A DNA stretch of 64,000 nucleotides from Maratus speciosus (GCA_963932465.1 OZ010794.1:215153748-215217747), one strand, 5' to 3'; shown: positions 22,164 through 34,655, counted from the first letter of the stretch. The notes: a model not told the origin generated them from the sequence alone. Numbers and translations are program-made.

Positions 22164-22948
22164 GGTACTTATAAGTACCACCGAGTAATTCAACTGTTAT
22201 ATCAAATACATACACCGTTCAGCCAAAATAGCTAGTTAAACTGTACTCTAAGATCAAAATGAACACATAAAAAAATCCAACATTTATCTTATATCCTTTA
22301 CTGTGTTTGAGCAATAAAAAGACGAGTGTGTCAATCAGTACAAAATGTTGGCAAAAAACATATCGACTGTGTCAAAGATAGCCTCCTTTCTCGCTAAAAT
22401 AAGAAACCCAGAGCTAGTGCTGCCATGTATTCGGATAAAGTGGAGTTAAAAAAGTGTTTTTGCAAAGTACCCAAAATGTTGGCACAAAACATATCGACTG
22501 TGTCAAAGATAGCCTCCTTTCTCGGTAAAATAAGAAACCCAGAGCTAGTGCTGCCATGTATTCGGATAAAGTGGAGTTAAAAATGTGTTTTTGCAAAGTA
22601 CCCAAAATGTTGGCACAAAACATATCGACTGTGTCAAAGATAGCCTCCTTTCTCGCTAAAATAAGAAACCCGGAGCTAGTGCTGCCATGTATTCGGATAA
22701 AGTGGAGTTAAAAAAGTGTTTTTGCAAATTACCCAAAATGTTGGCACAAAACATATTGACTGTGTCAAAGATAGCCTCCTTTCTCGCTAAAATAAGAAAC
22801 CCAGAGATACTGCTGCCATGTATCCGGATAAAGTGGAGTTAAAAAAGTTTTTTTGCACAGTACCATTAGAATATTAGTAATATTCACTATGGGATGAAAG
22901 TTTAAAGTGAGTGGTACTTATAAGTACCATCAGTAGATAAAGAGTTAA
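22164..22948. mobile_element. Family J element with a four-copy 131-bp array
   Basis: Two copies of the perfect 16-bp palindrome GGTACTTATAAGTACC lie at 22164-22179 and 22913-22928 in inverted contexts (ACTGAC before the first; CAGTAGATAAAGAGTTAA after the second). The right end carries TTAA at 22945-22948; the left TTAA is lost. The interior is mostly the tandem array listed separately. Confidence 0.6.
22341..22863. repeat. Tandem array, 131 bp x 4
   Basis: Units start at 22341, 22472, 22603 and 22734 with CAAAATGTTGGCA and are nearly identical. The spacing is exactly 131 bp. Short open frames within are by-products. No spacers, so not a CRISPR array. Confidence 0.93.
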
Positions 22949-23017
22949 TATATCGTTAATTGAAAATACGAATCTTAAAAAAAAAAATTATAAACGCGCT
23001 AGCAAGCAAAGCATAAA

Positions 23018-23072
<55 letters not shown>

Positions 23073-23279
23073 CAGACTTGACCTACAGTTAGGTACATGA
23101 ACACATCAAGATTAAGTACTAATTTCAATAACAAAAAAATAAATCAAGATTAAAGATAAAAACTGCTTCACATTTTTATCTGCCCGCTTAGGACGAGTTT
23201 TTAATTTAATTTTCTAAAAAAAGTATAAAAGTTTAAAGTGAGTGGTACTTATAAGTACCGTCAGTAGATAAAGGGTTAA
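22905..23279. repeat. Second family J right end and a long A run
   Basis: A duplicate of the J right end (TTTAAAGTGAGTGG then the palindrome at 23244-23259 and TTAA at 23276-23279) lies 331 bp after the first. Between them is a poly-A run near 23020-23066. Confidence 0.65.
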
Positions 23280-24237
23280 TACAGTCCTCAGCAAAAGTTT
23301 AGACACTGGAGATTTTTAACCTTTAAATAAAAAATACGAGCACTTGGGTCATACAAATGGCTGTACATATTTGGCTGTACAGTGTTGGTTTTATCGAATC
23401 ATGCTAAAGTCTTTTTTTTCTTCTACAACAATCCCCTCTTCTTTTTCTTTGCTGTAAGACAATGTGTTTCTCCTATCAAAAATCTGTCAATATAAATGTT
23501 GTATATAATAGTAAGAATATTTAGAATAGAACTAAACGAATTTGGTATCTTGTGAATTGACGAAGTTATTTATTTATTTCTTCTTCAATCTCTCTTTTTT
23601 TCGCTTTTTATATATTCATTTAATTATTTATTTTTGCTATAAGAATTGTTCCTAATAAAAACTTGTTAATTTAAAAATTCTAGATAATTTTAAGAAGATT
23701 TATAATAAATTGAAGTGGATTTGATATATCTTTTGAACTGACACGTTATGAATTTCCTTCTTTTTTAATCCCTTTTTTTTTTTTGCCACTTCAGGCCATT
23801 TTTAATGATATCAAAAATATATCATTCATAAATTTTTGGCCCTTTTCCTAGAAGTAATTATAACATTAAACTGATTTGATGCGTATCCTAATTAAGAGGT
23901 TATGGGGTTTTACATATTTTCACAAAAACCCTCACAATTTTCATCCTCTAGGTCCGATGTTGCCCATTATGGAAAGCGATCGATATTTTCTGCCCCATCA
24001 TATTATGCATCTGTTTGGAAGTGATTTCTGCAGATGTAGGAAATGATGGTGTCCATAAACAAATTATATATAGATATATATATAGATGGATAGAAAATAG
24101 ATAGATATATGGATAAAATTGTGACCTGGGGGAGGGGATTTCTCCAGGGGTAATGATCACCGTACGTCTGGAAAAACCTTTTTGAAATTGCAATATAGGG
24201 TAGAATGTTATAATTGGTGTTTCTTACGAAATCTACC
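23280..24237. repeat. Degenerate tandem repeat, about 178 bp
   Basis: Blocks at 23440-23580 and 23620-23760 align with an offset near 178 bp (CTGTCAATATAAATG against CTTGTTAATTTAAAAA; TGTGAATTGACGAAGTTAT against TTGAACTGACACGTTATGA). A weaker third copy follows to about 23910. (TATAGA)n lies near 24065-24110. Confidence 0.5.
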
Positions 24238-24558
24238 TAAAATTAAAGTATGAATTTATCTTAATCAAATGTTTATATTAATACATTCTGCAGCTATAGA
24301 GTTTATTTCTTAATAATTTTACTATAATTTTAATAATAAACTTAGAGCCTAAATATCTTTATTGTCGATTTTTAAGTACCAGTGCTGGAGGCTATTTTTA
24401 TAATCAATTATAGCACAACTTACAACATAAATGTCATTATTGTCGATTTCTCTTGAAAATATCCTGCTATAAGTGTATGGCAAATATAAGTTTTGAAAAA
24501 GTTCCACGAATAGAATTTTAAAAAAGCCCACTGGAGCATCGCCTAGTCAATGGGTTAA
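24238..24558 (+). repeat. Family E, copy 2
   Basis: From AAAATTAAAGTATGAATT to CCCACTGGAGCATCGCCTAG, ending at TTAA 24555-24558. Repeat A follows without a gap. Confidence 0.65.
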
Positions 24559-25310
24559 TGCTGTTACAAATGACAACTAGATGTCTGATTCAGCACAGTG
24601 TTGCCAGTGGGCTGCTTTTTTTATTCAGATTTCTTGAAAGGCACCACTTTTTTTGATGTAATAAAATTTGTCTTATTTAATAACTTATTAATTAAGGCGA
24701 AACCAATGGGAATTTCACCATTTTAGAAAAGTGGTGCAAATCAAGAAATCTCAGTTAAAAAAAAGTAGCCCACTGGCAACACTAATTCAGCATCGATTAT
24801 CAGCTATTAAACAAGGTAAAGAAATTGCGAAAGAAGGGTGTACAGTCATTTCTCGCTGCGGTACCTTTCTTAGCCACCACTATTTTTATAAAATTAATTT
24901 CATGGCACATTATTACAAAAATTGCAACAGAAAGCTCCCCACGAAGCGGGTTTGTGCGACATTTTCAAGATAAAAATACATCAAAAACATTCGTAATAAA
25001 ATAATGGTGATACTTTTTTTTTTTATTTAGTCTGTATAAAATGAGATCTCTCCGAGTCCTGTGTACAATAGCATTTGGAACCAACATCCTGTCTCATAAA
25101 ACTATGAATAAAAAGTTACTGACACATCCTAAAAATGGTGATGCTTCAACTTTAATAGTGTCTGTTGGAAATGATTATCGCAGGGATAATCTTTCACCAT
25201 TAAAATTGAATACAAATTTTCTCTTTATTTAAACTACTTTTTCATGCAATATTTCTGTCATAAATAAGATAAAATTTCCTATTAGTAAGGCGATTTTTAA
25301 TTTACGGCTG
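24559..25310 (+). repeat. Repeat A, copy 3 (truncated)
   Basis: TGCTGTTACAAATGACAACT begins the copy. It includes GAGATCTCTCCGAG, shared with copy 5 at 49313, and a partial family M (25170-25290). It is interrupted by the hAT MITE at 24596-24784. It ends before the portion with the Tc1/mariner sites. Confidence 0.65.
24596..24784. repeat. hAT-type MITE, 189 bp
   Basis: Ends CAGTGTTGCCAGTGGGCT and, inverted, TAGTGTTGCCAGTGGGCTA. Exact 8-bp duplication ATTCAGCA at 24588-24595 and 24785-24792. CAGTGTTGCCA is a classic hAT-like terminus. A diverged relative lies at 44453-44655. Confidence 0.9.
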
Positions 25311-25392
25311 TGTTGAGTTCACGTAAGTTGATGCTGAAAAAGGAGATTAATGTTCGAAAAATGTTGTAGCTGAGGTATAAAGAAAGACATAA

Positions 25393-26442
25393 TTAGAATA
25401 ATATTTTAAAGAAATGCGCAAAAAATGGGGTAAATGCTTAAAAAGGGCCCTAGGTGTCCAATAAATATATGCAGATGTTGGTCTAGGAAAAGAGTTCGAG
25501 ACTCAATTTTAACATTATGCAATGAGAAGGTGATAAAATTAGGGGGTGAAAAATAGATGACATAAAAAATGTTCAACAGGCCACGGTTCGGGTCAAACGG
25601 GACTCTGGGTTGCCCCAAGATTTTAACTGGAATATAGAAACTGGAGAATAACTAAATGGAAAAATGAAGCAGCCAAAAATGAAGATTAAGAGGGGCAATT
25701 TATTGACAATTTATAATGAAAAATCTTCAAGGGGCTCTGTACCGTGCCCCAAGGGGTCAGAGACTTAAGTGGCATATAGTTAGGTAAAAAGGTACTTTTG
25801 AGTAGTTTTTAAACTAATCAGAAGACGCCAAAACTATGTTAAAGAAAATTGCAAGCAGTTCGGTTCATTTTTTAAGAAGCTGCACCAGGGGCCCAAGAAG
25901 GTGATTAATATTCAAAATTGGTGGTAGCTGAAGACTGAAAATTCTTTGTCGTTCATGTAGTAGTTGGAGGACCTAAGAAGTTAGAAATAAAAGCTTGGGA
26001 ATCGGAGCATTTTTAAGGTGGCTATAATAGAGGGACCGAAAAGAGGTCAACTGATAGTTAAAAGCATGGCCCTAACATGAAACATGTTAAAATGTGTCAG
26101 TAACTAATGCTTTAGATCCACAGATAGTCAAAATTAAGCATACGGTATTAACTTTTCGTTAGAATAATATTTTAATTAAATGCGTAAAAAAATTGAGTAA
26201 ATGCTTTTAAAAAAGGCTCAAAAGGCCCCAATAAAAATATGAGTGTGTTGGTCCTGGAAGAAGAGTCCAAGACTCAACTTTAAAATTATGCACTGAAAGG
26301 TGAGAAAATTAGTTGTTGCAATATGCATGGCACACAAAAAGTTCAAGGGCTTTGTACCGGGCCCTTGGGCCCTACGGGACCATTGGGGCCCAGGGTCTTA
26401 ACTGGAATGTATAGACGTGAGAATAACTAAATGGAAAAATGG
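25393..26442 (+). repeat. Diverged direct repeat, offset about 767 bp
   Basis: 25393-25665 and 26160-26442 align over about 280 bp (TTAGAATAATATTTTAA, AACTGGAATATAGAAAC against AACTGGAATGTATAGACG, GAATAACTAAATGGAAAAAT). A shorter related block (AGGGGCTCTGTACCGTGCCC) lies at 25727-25790, suggesting smaller internal units. Confidence 0.6.
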
Positions 26443-27391
26443 TTCCAAAAATGCAAATTCCTTGAATCAAACGAAATTGTGAATTTAACCTTCTATTTTA
26501 AAGCAGTAAAGACCATCACCTGGAATGTCCTTCCGCATTGTTGAAAGCAATGCGAATGCCATTGGGATAATATATTCTCTTATGCCTTGGGCAAAATTTG
26601 GGCAGTTAAAAAACAACTCTTTTAGTTGATCATTTAAAGTAGAGTTTGGTACTGAAATGATACAGTTATGACAACAGGAATTAAACTTTCTCTAGTCATA
26701 ACACTTTTAAATTAGAGACCATTACAATGATTGTAGAGATTGATTATTGAACTTTAAGAACATTCGGACCGTTTATTTTCGTTTGTTTGTTGTTGAACTC
26801 CAGGCCTCCCAACTTGCGCTATGTGAGGTTCTGGTAGCTTAAATTCAATCTCATTACATGTAGCATTACATTTTTTTAATAAACGTTCTCTTCTGGAAGG
26901 TCCGCTACTGTTTTCCATCTGTCTATTCCAGCAGATTAAATAGAATCAAAAACATAGGACAACAAACCGACGTGTTTTTACAGTAAAGCATATTGAAAAA
27001 TATTTTAAATGTCTTAAATTAAATGATTTAATCATATGTGCGAGAGGCGGTGGGAGTGAGGGGGGCACACATTTAGCCTAAAATTTAAACATTTTACTTA
27101 AAAATCATCATGTTAACTGCTTTTTATATAATTTACATTTGAATATAAAACTTAATTTCCAAATGTGCTCATACACAAACACTATTATTGTGAGCGTTGT
27201 TCGGGCCCATGTCACTCTTCTGCCTTTTCGGCTGAAAATCGCATTGTTTGGCGACCAACGTAATAAACGAATAGAATGCAACTCACAAGTATATCAATTT
27301 TTACAATCTGCTGCCAGTTTCTCTCGGAAGACACACGCACACATACATATAAAACATTTTATTTACATATTATTATCATTGTTATTATAAA
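26443..27391. other. Unassigned region
   Basis: No gene or repeat recognised. The 83-codon plus frame at 27139-27390 has no visible domain and ends in the inverted repeat that follows. Confidence 0.35.
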
Positions 27392-27679
27392 CAACTTGTG
27401 TACTACTTGATTATCCCGTCACCGAATTTCGCCAAACTATTAGCCAAATCATGGAAAGGACATAATTTTTATTTTAAATAACGAAAGAAAAATGAAATTA
27501 GTAGAACATTAATAAAAATAAAACGTCGATTTAAAAATCATTTGATGACGTAGCAAACACGTGCAAAGTGTTTAATGTCAAGTAAGTTTGACATTTACGA
27601 TCATCCATTATTGGCACTTAATTTTATAGTTTGGCGATACTTTTTTTGTCGACGGCATAATCAAGTAGTACCACAAATT
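27392..27679. repeat. Inverted-repeat MITE, about 290 bp
   Basis: Left CAACTTGTGTACTACTTGAT and minus-strand right AATTTGTGGTACTACTTGAT continue to CGCCAAACTAT in both arms. No target duplication could be assigned; superfamily unknown. Confidence 0.6.
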
Positions 27680-27878
27680 ATTTCTATTCGAATTTAAATG
27701 TAGATAAATAGATCTCGCCAAAGCCCAAATAATAAAAATATACCAAATATTAATAATGATAAGGAAGTATTTTAAATAGTATAAAAAATTTCAAGACTAT
27801 TTTTTAATAGCTAAAGCAGTTGGTAATTGAACTAAAAAGAAAGAAAAGAAAAATATTTAAAATTTGAGTTGTGACAAG

Positions 27879-30526
27879 TAGGGCTGGATTATTTATCAAT
27901 ATATCGACAAATATTGATATTTTTTAAACGTTGCAATAACTATATCTAAACCTTGACTCCATTGATATATCAAAATAAAATAACAATGTTTTGAGCTCAC
28001 TGGAATTTTGAACATGAGCCTCGAAAAAAGAGCGTAGAATATTTCAAAACCAAATAAAATAATGTTTTGCGCACACCGCCACAGCCCCGAAAAGCATAAC
28101 CCAATATTCCATTACAATGCTTTTTCCCTCTATCCTCTCCAAAACAGAAAATCTACCTCGATTATCTTTCTTTACGTTGATTATCTCTAGACCTATTTCA
28201 ATTATTCCAATCTTCCCTCAGTGAACTGCCTGTCTGCGTAATACTGAATAACAAATATCGTACTTCTATTCTCTCGCCGTTATGACTGATTCACACACAT
28301 TGATATAACTACAGCTATTGATATGTCATGAATAACCAAACCAGCTCTGATTATTGCTGAGTTCCAGTTGATACAGAATAGCTGGTTATCATTGAGTACT
28401 TACCCGAACAGCTGGGATGATCCGCTTGCGAGCGACCAATTAGAGTCCGCTAATTGTAAACTTTACTTTTTTTCTATAGTCAAGTTGGGGGAAAAGTCAA
28501 GGACAAAGCAGTCGTTCACTGGGATGATTCGTTGCTTTTAAAAAGAGCTTCCCAGACTCTAATGTCTACTCTGCTACTGAATACAATGCTTATTCATATT
28601 GTGTATTGATATTCTTTCTTTAGTGTCGTTTGTTGTATTTTCATTAGGGCGAAATTTTCTCTCATGAATTTAACATATCCTGTCTTGCATTTTAGCTTAA
28701 AAGGCATATTTATCAAAAAATAAATTTAAATTAGTATAAAACTATTCCGAAATTTGATTTGAATATTTATATTTTAAAAAAAAGGTTTCGATGTTGTTTT
28801 CTTGTAGTAAATAGGTAAGAAAATATGAATACAGTGAATTCTTTTCGATTAAGAATCCATTCGTTCTTTAGAGAAAGATTGAAAAGCAACATGTCTGCTG
28901 TATTTATCATCCCCTGAAACCTACTTAATTACAAGCATATTAGCATGATATGTGGCATTAAATTAATTTTAGTTTTTCACCTGCTTTTACTTATTTTAAT
29001 TATATTAAAATCGTCACTCCCTAAATTTAAGAATATTTTATTTTTATTTTTATTTTTATTTTTTTTTACAATATTCTCAGTTATACTCAGTATAACTCAG
29101 TTATAACTTATTAAATAGTTAAAATGTTATTAATAAATAATCCATAAAGTAGGAAGAGAAGAAAACATACTATTTTTAAAGAAAAATATAATGCAACAAA
29201 TGGTATAAGTGCAAACAAATATCAAACATTGGTTTCTTCCCTGAAAATATTTCTATTTTGCATAGATAAGTATACATATTTTAATGATGTTGTGTGTGTC
29301 AAGTATATATATAGTATCGATATATAGGTATAAAACATTGATTCGTAGCTTTCTACATCTGTTGGCACTTAAATTGCTGCTACTGTACCATTTTTGTTTT
29401 CGAAATTAGCAATATTTCTATTCTTACACAGTTTAAAGTAGTTTAGAGTAACACAGTTTAAGGTAGCACAGGCCGACATTTCCAGGCCCGACTCATAAAA
29501 AAAAATTGGCCCAGCCAGACCCGATACAAAAATTAAAAGTTCGGCCCGAGCCCGGAAAAAAGTTAAAATCTCGGCCCGGCCCGAAAAAAAATTGTCTCAT
29601 ACGAGAAGTTCTGACCAAAAATATTTACCTTAAGGTTTTTTTCGTATTTATAATCTTCATTTTTAGAGAAGTAGCGCAGGGTGGATATTTATTTTTTAAT
29701 GAATCTCTATTTCGTGTATGCAAATGTGTAAGTTATCATTAATATTGTTAATCCATATTCCATGTATTGAAGTGTTAAAAATCTGAAAAATACTATACAG
29801 TAAAATCTTCTAAGACGGAATTGCATAGAAAAAAAAATGCGCTATAGACAAGTTCTTAGCAAGAGTAAATGTTTTATATATTCTTTTCTTACGTATTAGT
29901 ATATTAATTTTGCATGGATAAACACGTTTTTCAGTTTAAAACAGGGTTTCGTCATAGGCAGATTCTTTTTCACACGTTTTACTATATTTTAATAAGCAAA
30001 GAAATCTACTATTCTTTAAAAAGAATAAATTTTAATGTTTAAGTGTAAAATAATGGCGATTTAAAAGTGTATACATTTTTTGTAAAAAGTTTTGGGCCAG
30101 GCCTAATTTTACTGACCTTTGAATGGACCAGACCACGCTGAGACGATGATTTTCATACGGGCCGGGTCAAAACTAGAAATGGAAATTTCGGGCCGTGAAG
30201 ATTAGGAATGAAACCAGTCCCGGCTCTGTACAGAAAAAAAGTTAGGCCCGGCCAGTCCCGAGCTTTCAGAAATAGGTATGGCCCGGGCCCGGCCCTGCCC
30301 AAAAAGAGTGGAGGGAGACCAGGCCCGAGCCTTCAGAGAGAAGTATGGCCCGGGCCCGGCCCAAGTGCCATAAACGAAAATAGGCCCGCTCCACGGGGAG
30401 TGCCGGGATTCGGGCCACGGGCTGGACCATGCAGACCTCTACAGTAGTTATCGCGATATATCAGTAATATCGATATTAACTCGTTGATATATTGCGATAT
30501 TAAATTTCTGATATCGTCCAGCCCTA
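27879..30526. mobile_element. Non-autonomous hAT element, 2.65 kb
   Basis: Starts TAGGGCTGGATTATTTATC, and the minus-strand right end reads TAGGGCTGGACGATATCAG. An exact 8-bp duplication GTGACAAG lies at 27871-27878 and 30527-30534. The subterminal arms are rich in ATATCGATAT motifs, as in other hAT elements with this terminus. No transposase frame is recognisable, and the interior holds a second GC-rich element. Length is close to autonomous hAT elements, so it may be a decayed or replaced interior. Confidence 0.85.
29465..30440. repeat. GC-rich GGCCCG inverted-repeat element nested in the hAT
   Basis: Two GC-rich arms (29465-29592 and 30090-30440) in very AT-rich DNA, built from GGCCCG(A/G)GCCC motifs in opposite orientation. 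The outer ends resemble each other inverted (GCCGACATTTCCAGGCCCG; GTCTGCATGGTCCAGCCCG). The Pro/Gly-rich frames at 29506 and 30208 are artefacts of this repeat. Confidence 0.6.
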
Positions 30527-30534
30527 GTGACAAG

Positions 30535-31271
30535 GATCTTTGTAAAAATGTATCATAACTAAGGCCAATGTTATTTTACAGAAATTTAACAAGCCATTTC
30601 TAAAAGAATTTTTTTTTTCGAAATAAATAAACAATAAACTCATAATTAAGTAATAAATTCCAATGAGGATAGTTCAGAGTACCTCTATGATTTTTTTCAT
30701 TTTGGTGAAGCGTTCTTAGGACATAAAAAGGACCGTGACCAGGAATTACCCCAGAAACTTGCTGACCAGGAATTACCCCGGGTGACCCTATAGTATGAAA
30801 TTTGGCTAAAATTGTCTCACAGACGGAAAATCCAAAATGCAAATTGAACCAAATGTATTAAAACTGGATAACAGAATCCTGTTTTAAATGAAAAAATTAC
30901 ATGTTAATCCAAAAGAAAATTTGAAACAAATGCATTAAAATAGGATAACGGAGTCCTGTCTTAAATGAAAAAAGTACAGAAAGAATACTAGCAATTGCAA
31001 CTGCTGAGAGGGAAATCTGTATAAAGCGGAATATTTTGGGTTCCCTTTTAAAGGTTTTAATGAATCAATATTAGACAAAGCTGGTTACGCAGTTCAGCAT
31101 TACGTATTTCATGATTACATTTAAATTTTAAAATAATTCGGCTATTAGAAATTAGTAAATTTTTTTTTGTAAATTTCTTTTGCGGAGGTTTGTGAGGGGG
31201 GGGGGGCAAAATGCATGTTTGTCCCTGGTGCAAGAAAGGTTAGTTTCGGCACTGATGTATATATATATATA
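30535..31271. other. Unassigned, with two small tandem duplications
   Basis: GACCAGGAATTACCCC occurs twice at about 30735-30785. A 77-bp duplication lies near 30841-30980 (GAACCAAATGTATTAAAA / GAAACAAATGCATTAAAA). A G run lies near 31196-31206. No gene seen. Confidence 0.5.
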
Positions 31272-34252
31272 CAGGGTGTTCCGTTAAAGGGGTCCAATAT
31301 TAATAGGGGTAATAGAGGAGATCACACGGAGCATAAATCAGTATATAATGCCTGGCCGGATCTCAATAATTTTCAAATTACAGCAAATAGAATGAAAAAT
31401 CGGAAATTTGTAAAAAAAACCCTCATTGCTAAACTATCGATAATGCTACATAAAAACGAAGCACATATTTAGAAAGAGCAGAAAAAATTCAACGAAATGA
31501 CATAAGTTGTTTTAGAATATTGAGAATTAATGGCGAGTTACAAGCTCTGAAACAGTGAAAAAATACAAAATCAAATATTTAGCAAAATAGTTAATCGTTA
31601 ATTCCAAAAATGCAACTCTACCTACATCAAGGAAAATTTTATAAAATTTGGTCCACTCCGAAAGCTTTCGAAGAAGCTGACAATAAACCATATCAGTTTA
31701 ATTGTATGGGAGAAATCAAGCAGTTCCCTAGTTACAACTCTGTACTGTTGCACGCTCGGAAAGGGCGAAACTCCGCCCATGACGATTGTAAACACCCCGT
31801 TTTAATATCTTTCAATTATACATTTCTGATCAACCTCTATCAATACCCTTTCATTATTCAGTCTGGTCAAGTGAATGACATATTGTGCAGCTCTCGCCTT
31901 GTCTTAAAGCAAACTCCGTGACTGCTGCGTTTCCTCCATGAACTTTCAGGATGATGAAGAAGAAGTACTTTTTATGCAAATTTTCTATGTGTATAGGAAG
32001 AAAAGTGTAATAAAACAGCAGTCATCAGTGGGCGTTATGTTAAAGGGAGGCTGTTGTAAGTTGGATTGTAGTAAGTTGATGTATAATAATTATGCCGGAA
32101 TACTCTAACGAAGAATATGCGGACATGCATCTGATGTACGGGCAAGCTCATGGAAATGCATGCCTAGCACAACGCATGTACCGTGAGCAATTTCCAAGGA
32201 GACGTTGCCTAAGTTCGAAACTCTTCATAAAAATCGATAGACGATTACGGGAGACTGGATCGTTTAATACAGCAAGCATTGATGCAGGGAAACCTCGACA
32301 TGTACGAACACCTGCAATGGAAGAAGATGTACTGAATATTTTTAAAGATAACCCCTCCACGAGTACACGAGCTGCTGCGTCTGAAGTCGGTGTTTCTCAC
32401 TAAAGTGTGGGGCGTGTTCTGCGTGCAGAAAACATGCACCCCTTTCATGTGCAGCGGGTACAACTGTTATCAGTAACAGATTGTGCTCAGCGGACAGAAT
32501 TCGTACGCTGGTTGCTTAATGTAACAGAAAATAATCCACAATTTCTGGAAAATATTTTATTTACTGATGAAGCAACGTTTACGAGAGAGGGCGTGGTAAA
32601 CACGCACAATATGCACACATGGTCATATACAAATCCGCACACTGTTTTCCCGTCGAACGCACAACAAAAGTTCAGTGTGAACATATGGGCAGGTGTCCTC
32701 GGCGATTATCTCATAAGACCATATTTACTCCCAGATGTACTCAATGGCAGTACGTACTTGGTTTTCCTACGGGATATCTTACCGCAGTTACTGCAAAATG
32801 TGCCAGCAACATTGCGCCACAATATGTGGTTTATGCACGATGGCGCACCGGCACATTTTTTCATAGGTGTTCGCAATCACCTCAATTCAACATATCCTGG
32901 GAAATGGATTGGACGCAGTGGACCTGTTGCTTGGCCTGCACGCTCTCCAGACCTCAATCCGTTAGACTTTTTTGTTTGGGGACACATTAAATCGCTGGTG
33001 TATGAAACGCCTGTGGATACACCGGAGGATTTACTAGCGCGAATCGTTGTCGCTGCAGGAGACATTCCCAACTCCGTCGGAGTTTTTCGGCGTGTTCGCC
33101 AATCTTTACGACGTCGCTGTCGGCTGTGCGATTCTGTTAATGGGCGCAACTTCGAACACCTATTATAATAATGTCCGTTTGTCTGCCTTCCGACATTGAA
33201 CTGTGCAGCGCAGGCCAGAAGACTATGCTTCACATATGTCATAAAGTACGTGGAATGTAATTCTTCATTTGTCATTTTTCTTTTATTTTCAACACTTTTT
33301 GGCACAGTATTTTGTAAGTCACAGACTGTGGTGTACTCAAATTGTAAATTACAAAGTTTGTATGAATTAATTTAAAATTTAGTGTCTTTTTTAAATTTAT
33401 AATTAATAAAATTATTATGCTATTTGTTATTATTATTTCCTATCATAAATTATGATGCACATATACATACAATAATTGTCCATGTAAAACATGTACTGAA
33501 ACTTCTTGCATAGTTACAAATCGCAATATTTTTAATTATTTCCGAATTTTCACCACCAGTTTAATTTTAAAGAATTTAACTTAAGCTTTATATCAATAAA
33601 AGACCACTTTAAAATGTAGACTATTATTGTAAAGTTATTTTGGTTCATTCAACTCTTGAATAATTAAAAATGTTGCATCTCAGAAGAAGCATGATCGAAA
33701 ATGTATAGTTGAGAGTAATTAAAAAGGCGGTGTTTCCAATCGTGATGGGCGGAGTTTAACCTTTGCTAGTGTCAAAGAAAGCGGAGTTGTAACTAAGAAA
33801 CTGATTAATTTCTCTCACACAATTAAACCGATATGGTTCATTGTAAGCTTTTTCGAAAGTTTTAGGAATGGACCAAATTTTACTACATTTTCCTTGTTGT
33901 AGCTAGAGTTGTCTTTTTGGAATTAACGATTAACTATTTTGATGTATATTGGATTTCGTACTTTTTTCACTGTTTCAGGGCTTGTAACTCGTCAATAAAT
34001 ATTGCTATTTTAATACAATTGATGTCATTTTGTAGGTTTTTTTCTGCTCTTTCTAAATATGTGCTTCGTTTTTATGTAGCATTAACGATAGTTTAGCAAT
34101 GAGGGTTCTTTTACAATTTTCCGAATTTTCATTCTATTTGCTGTAACTTGAAAACTATTGAGATCCGACCAGGCTTTATATACTGATTTATGCTCCATGT
34201 GATCTCCTCTATTACCCCTATTAATATTGGACCCCTTTAACGGAACACCCTG
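31272..34252 (+). mobile_element. Tc1/mariner element 1, DD41D (rosa-like), 2981 bp
   Basis: Ends CAGGGTGTTCCGTTAAAGG at 31272 and its inverted copy ending at 34252, with TA on each side (31270-31271, 34253-34254) inside (TA)n. Inverted repeats extend inward about 560 bp on each side (to about 31835 and 33690), unusually long for the superfamily. Shared arm blocks include GTTAATCGTTAATTCCAAAA against its complement. The transposase between the arms has one stop codon. Confidence 0.92.
32092..33168 (+). pseudogene. DD41D transposase with one in-frame stop
   Basis: The two open parts are 32092-32400 and 32404-33168, in the same frame, separated only by TAA 32401-32403; together about 358 codons. 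The N-terminal part carries the helix-turn-helix region with STSTRAAASEVGVSH. The DDE/D core has FTDEATF, MHDGAPAH and SPDLNPLDFFVWG. 41 residues lie between the second and third Asp, the DD41D spacing. It ends NFEHLL, like the intact copy at 54129. The stop falls between DNA-binding and catalytic parts, so full-length protein is not made without readthrough. Otherwise the frame is intact, so inactivation looks recent. Confidence 0.92.
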
Positions 34253-34506
34253 TATATATATATATGGCTATTTTTTCAACTTACATACACACTCGATGCA
34301 GAGAACGCGGAAGGGGGCACGGTGGTGGACAGTCGAAAAATAATTGCGAGGGAGTGACCGATGACCTTGGGAGAATACATTTCGGACCAGGTGTGTCATA
34401 CGGAAGTATAATCCAATGTTTACTATCGTTAAAAATTAAAGCATTAAAATATATGTTATCAATAATTGGTAAATAAAATATACCATTGTATGTTAAGTGT
34501 GTAATA

Positions 34507-34655
34507 CAGGGGAGTCAAACTGTGGCCCGCGGGATACCACTAAAATTTTACAGTTATCTTTGCCTCATCTAATCGTCGAATTGCTGCGATTCAACTTGAC
34601 GACTATTTCTTTAAAATTTTACTGGTATCCGGCGGGCCACAGTTTGACACCCCTG
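34507..34655. repeat. hAT MITE, 149 bp, near-perfect palindrome
   Basis: Ends CAGGGGAGTCAAACTGTGGC and, inverted, CAGGGGTGTCAAACTGTGGC. Exact 8-bp duplication GTGTAATA at 34499-34506 and 34656-34663. CAGGGGTGTCAAACT is a terminus known from animal hAT elements. Confidence 0.95.

Noticed and set aside
22341..22863. Possible CRISPR-like array
   Set aside because: Units are directly adjacent and nearly identical over all 131 bp, with no variable spacers, in eukaryotic-type DNA.
29506..30447. Pro/Gly/Arg-rich open frames
   Set aside because: They arise from GGCCCG repeat arms of a nested element and have no domain or conserved start.
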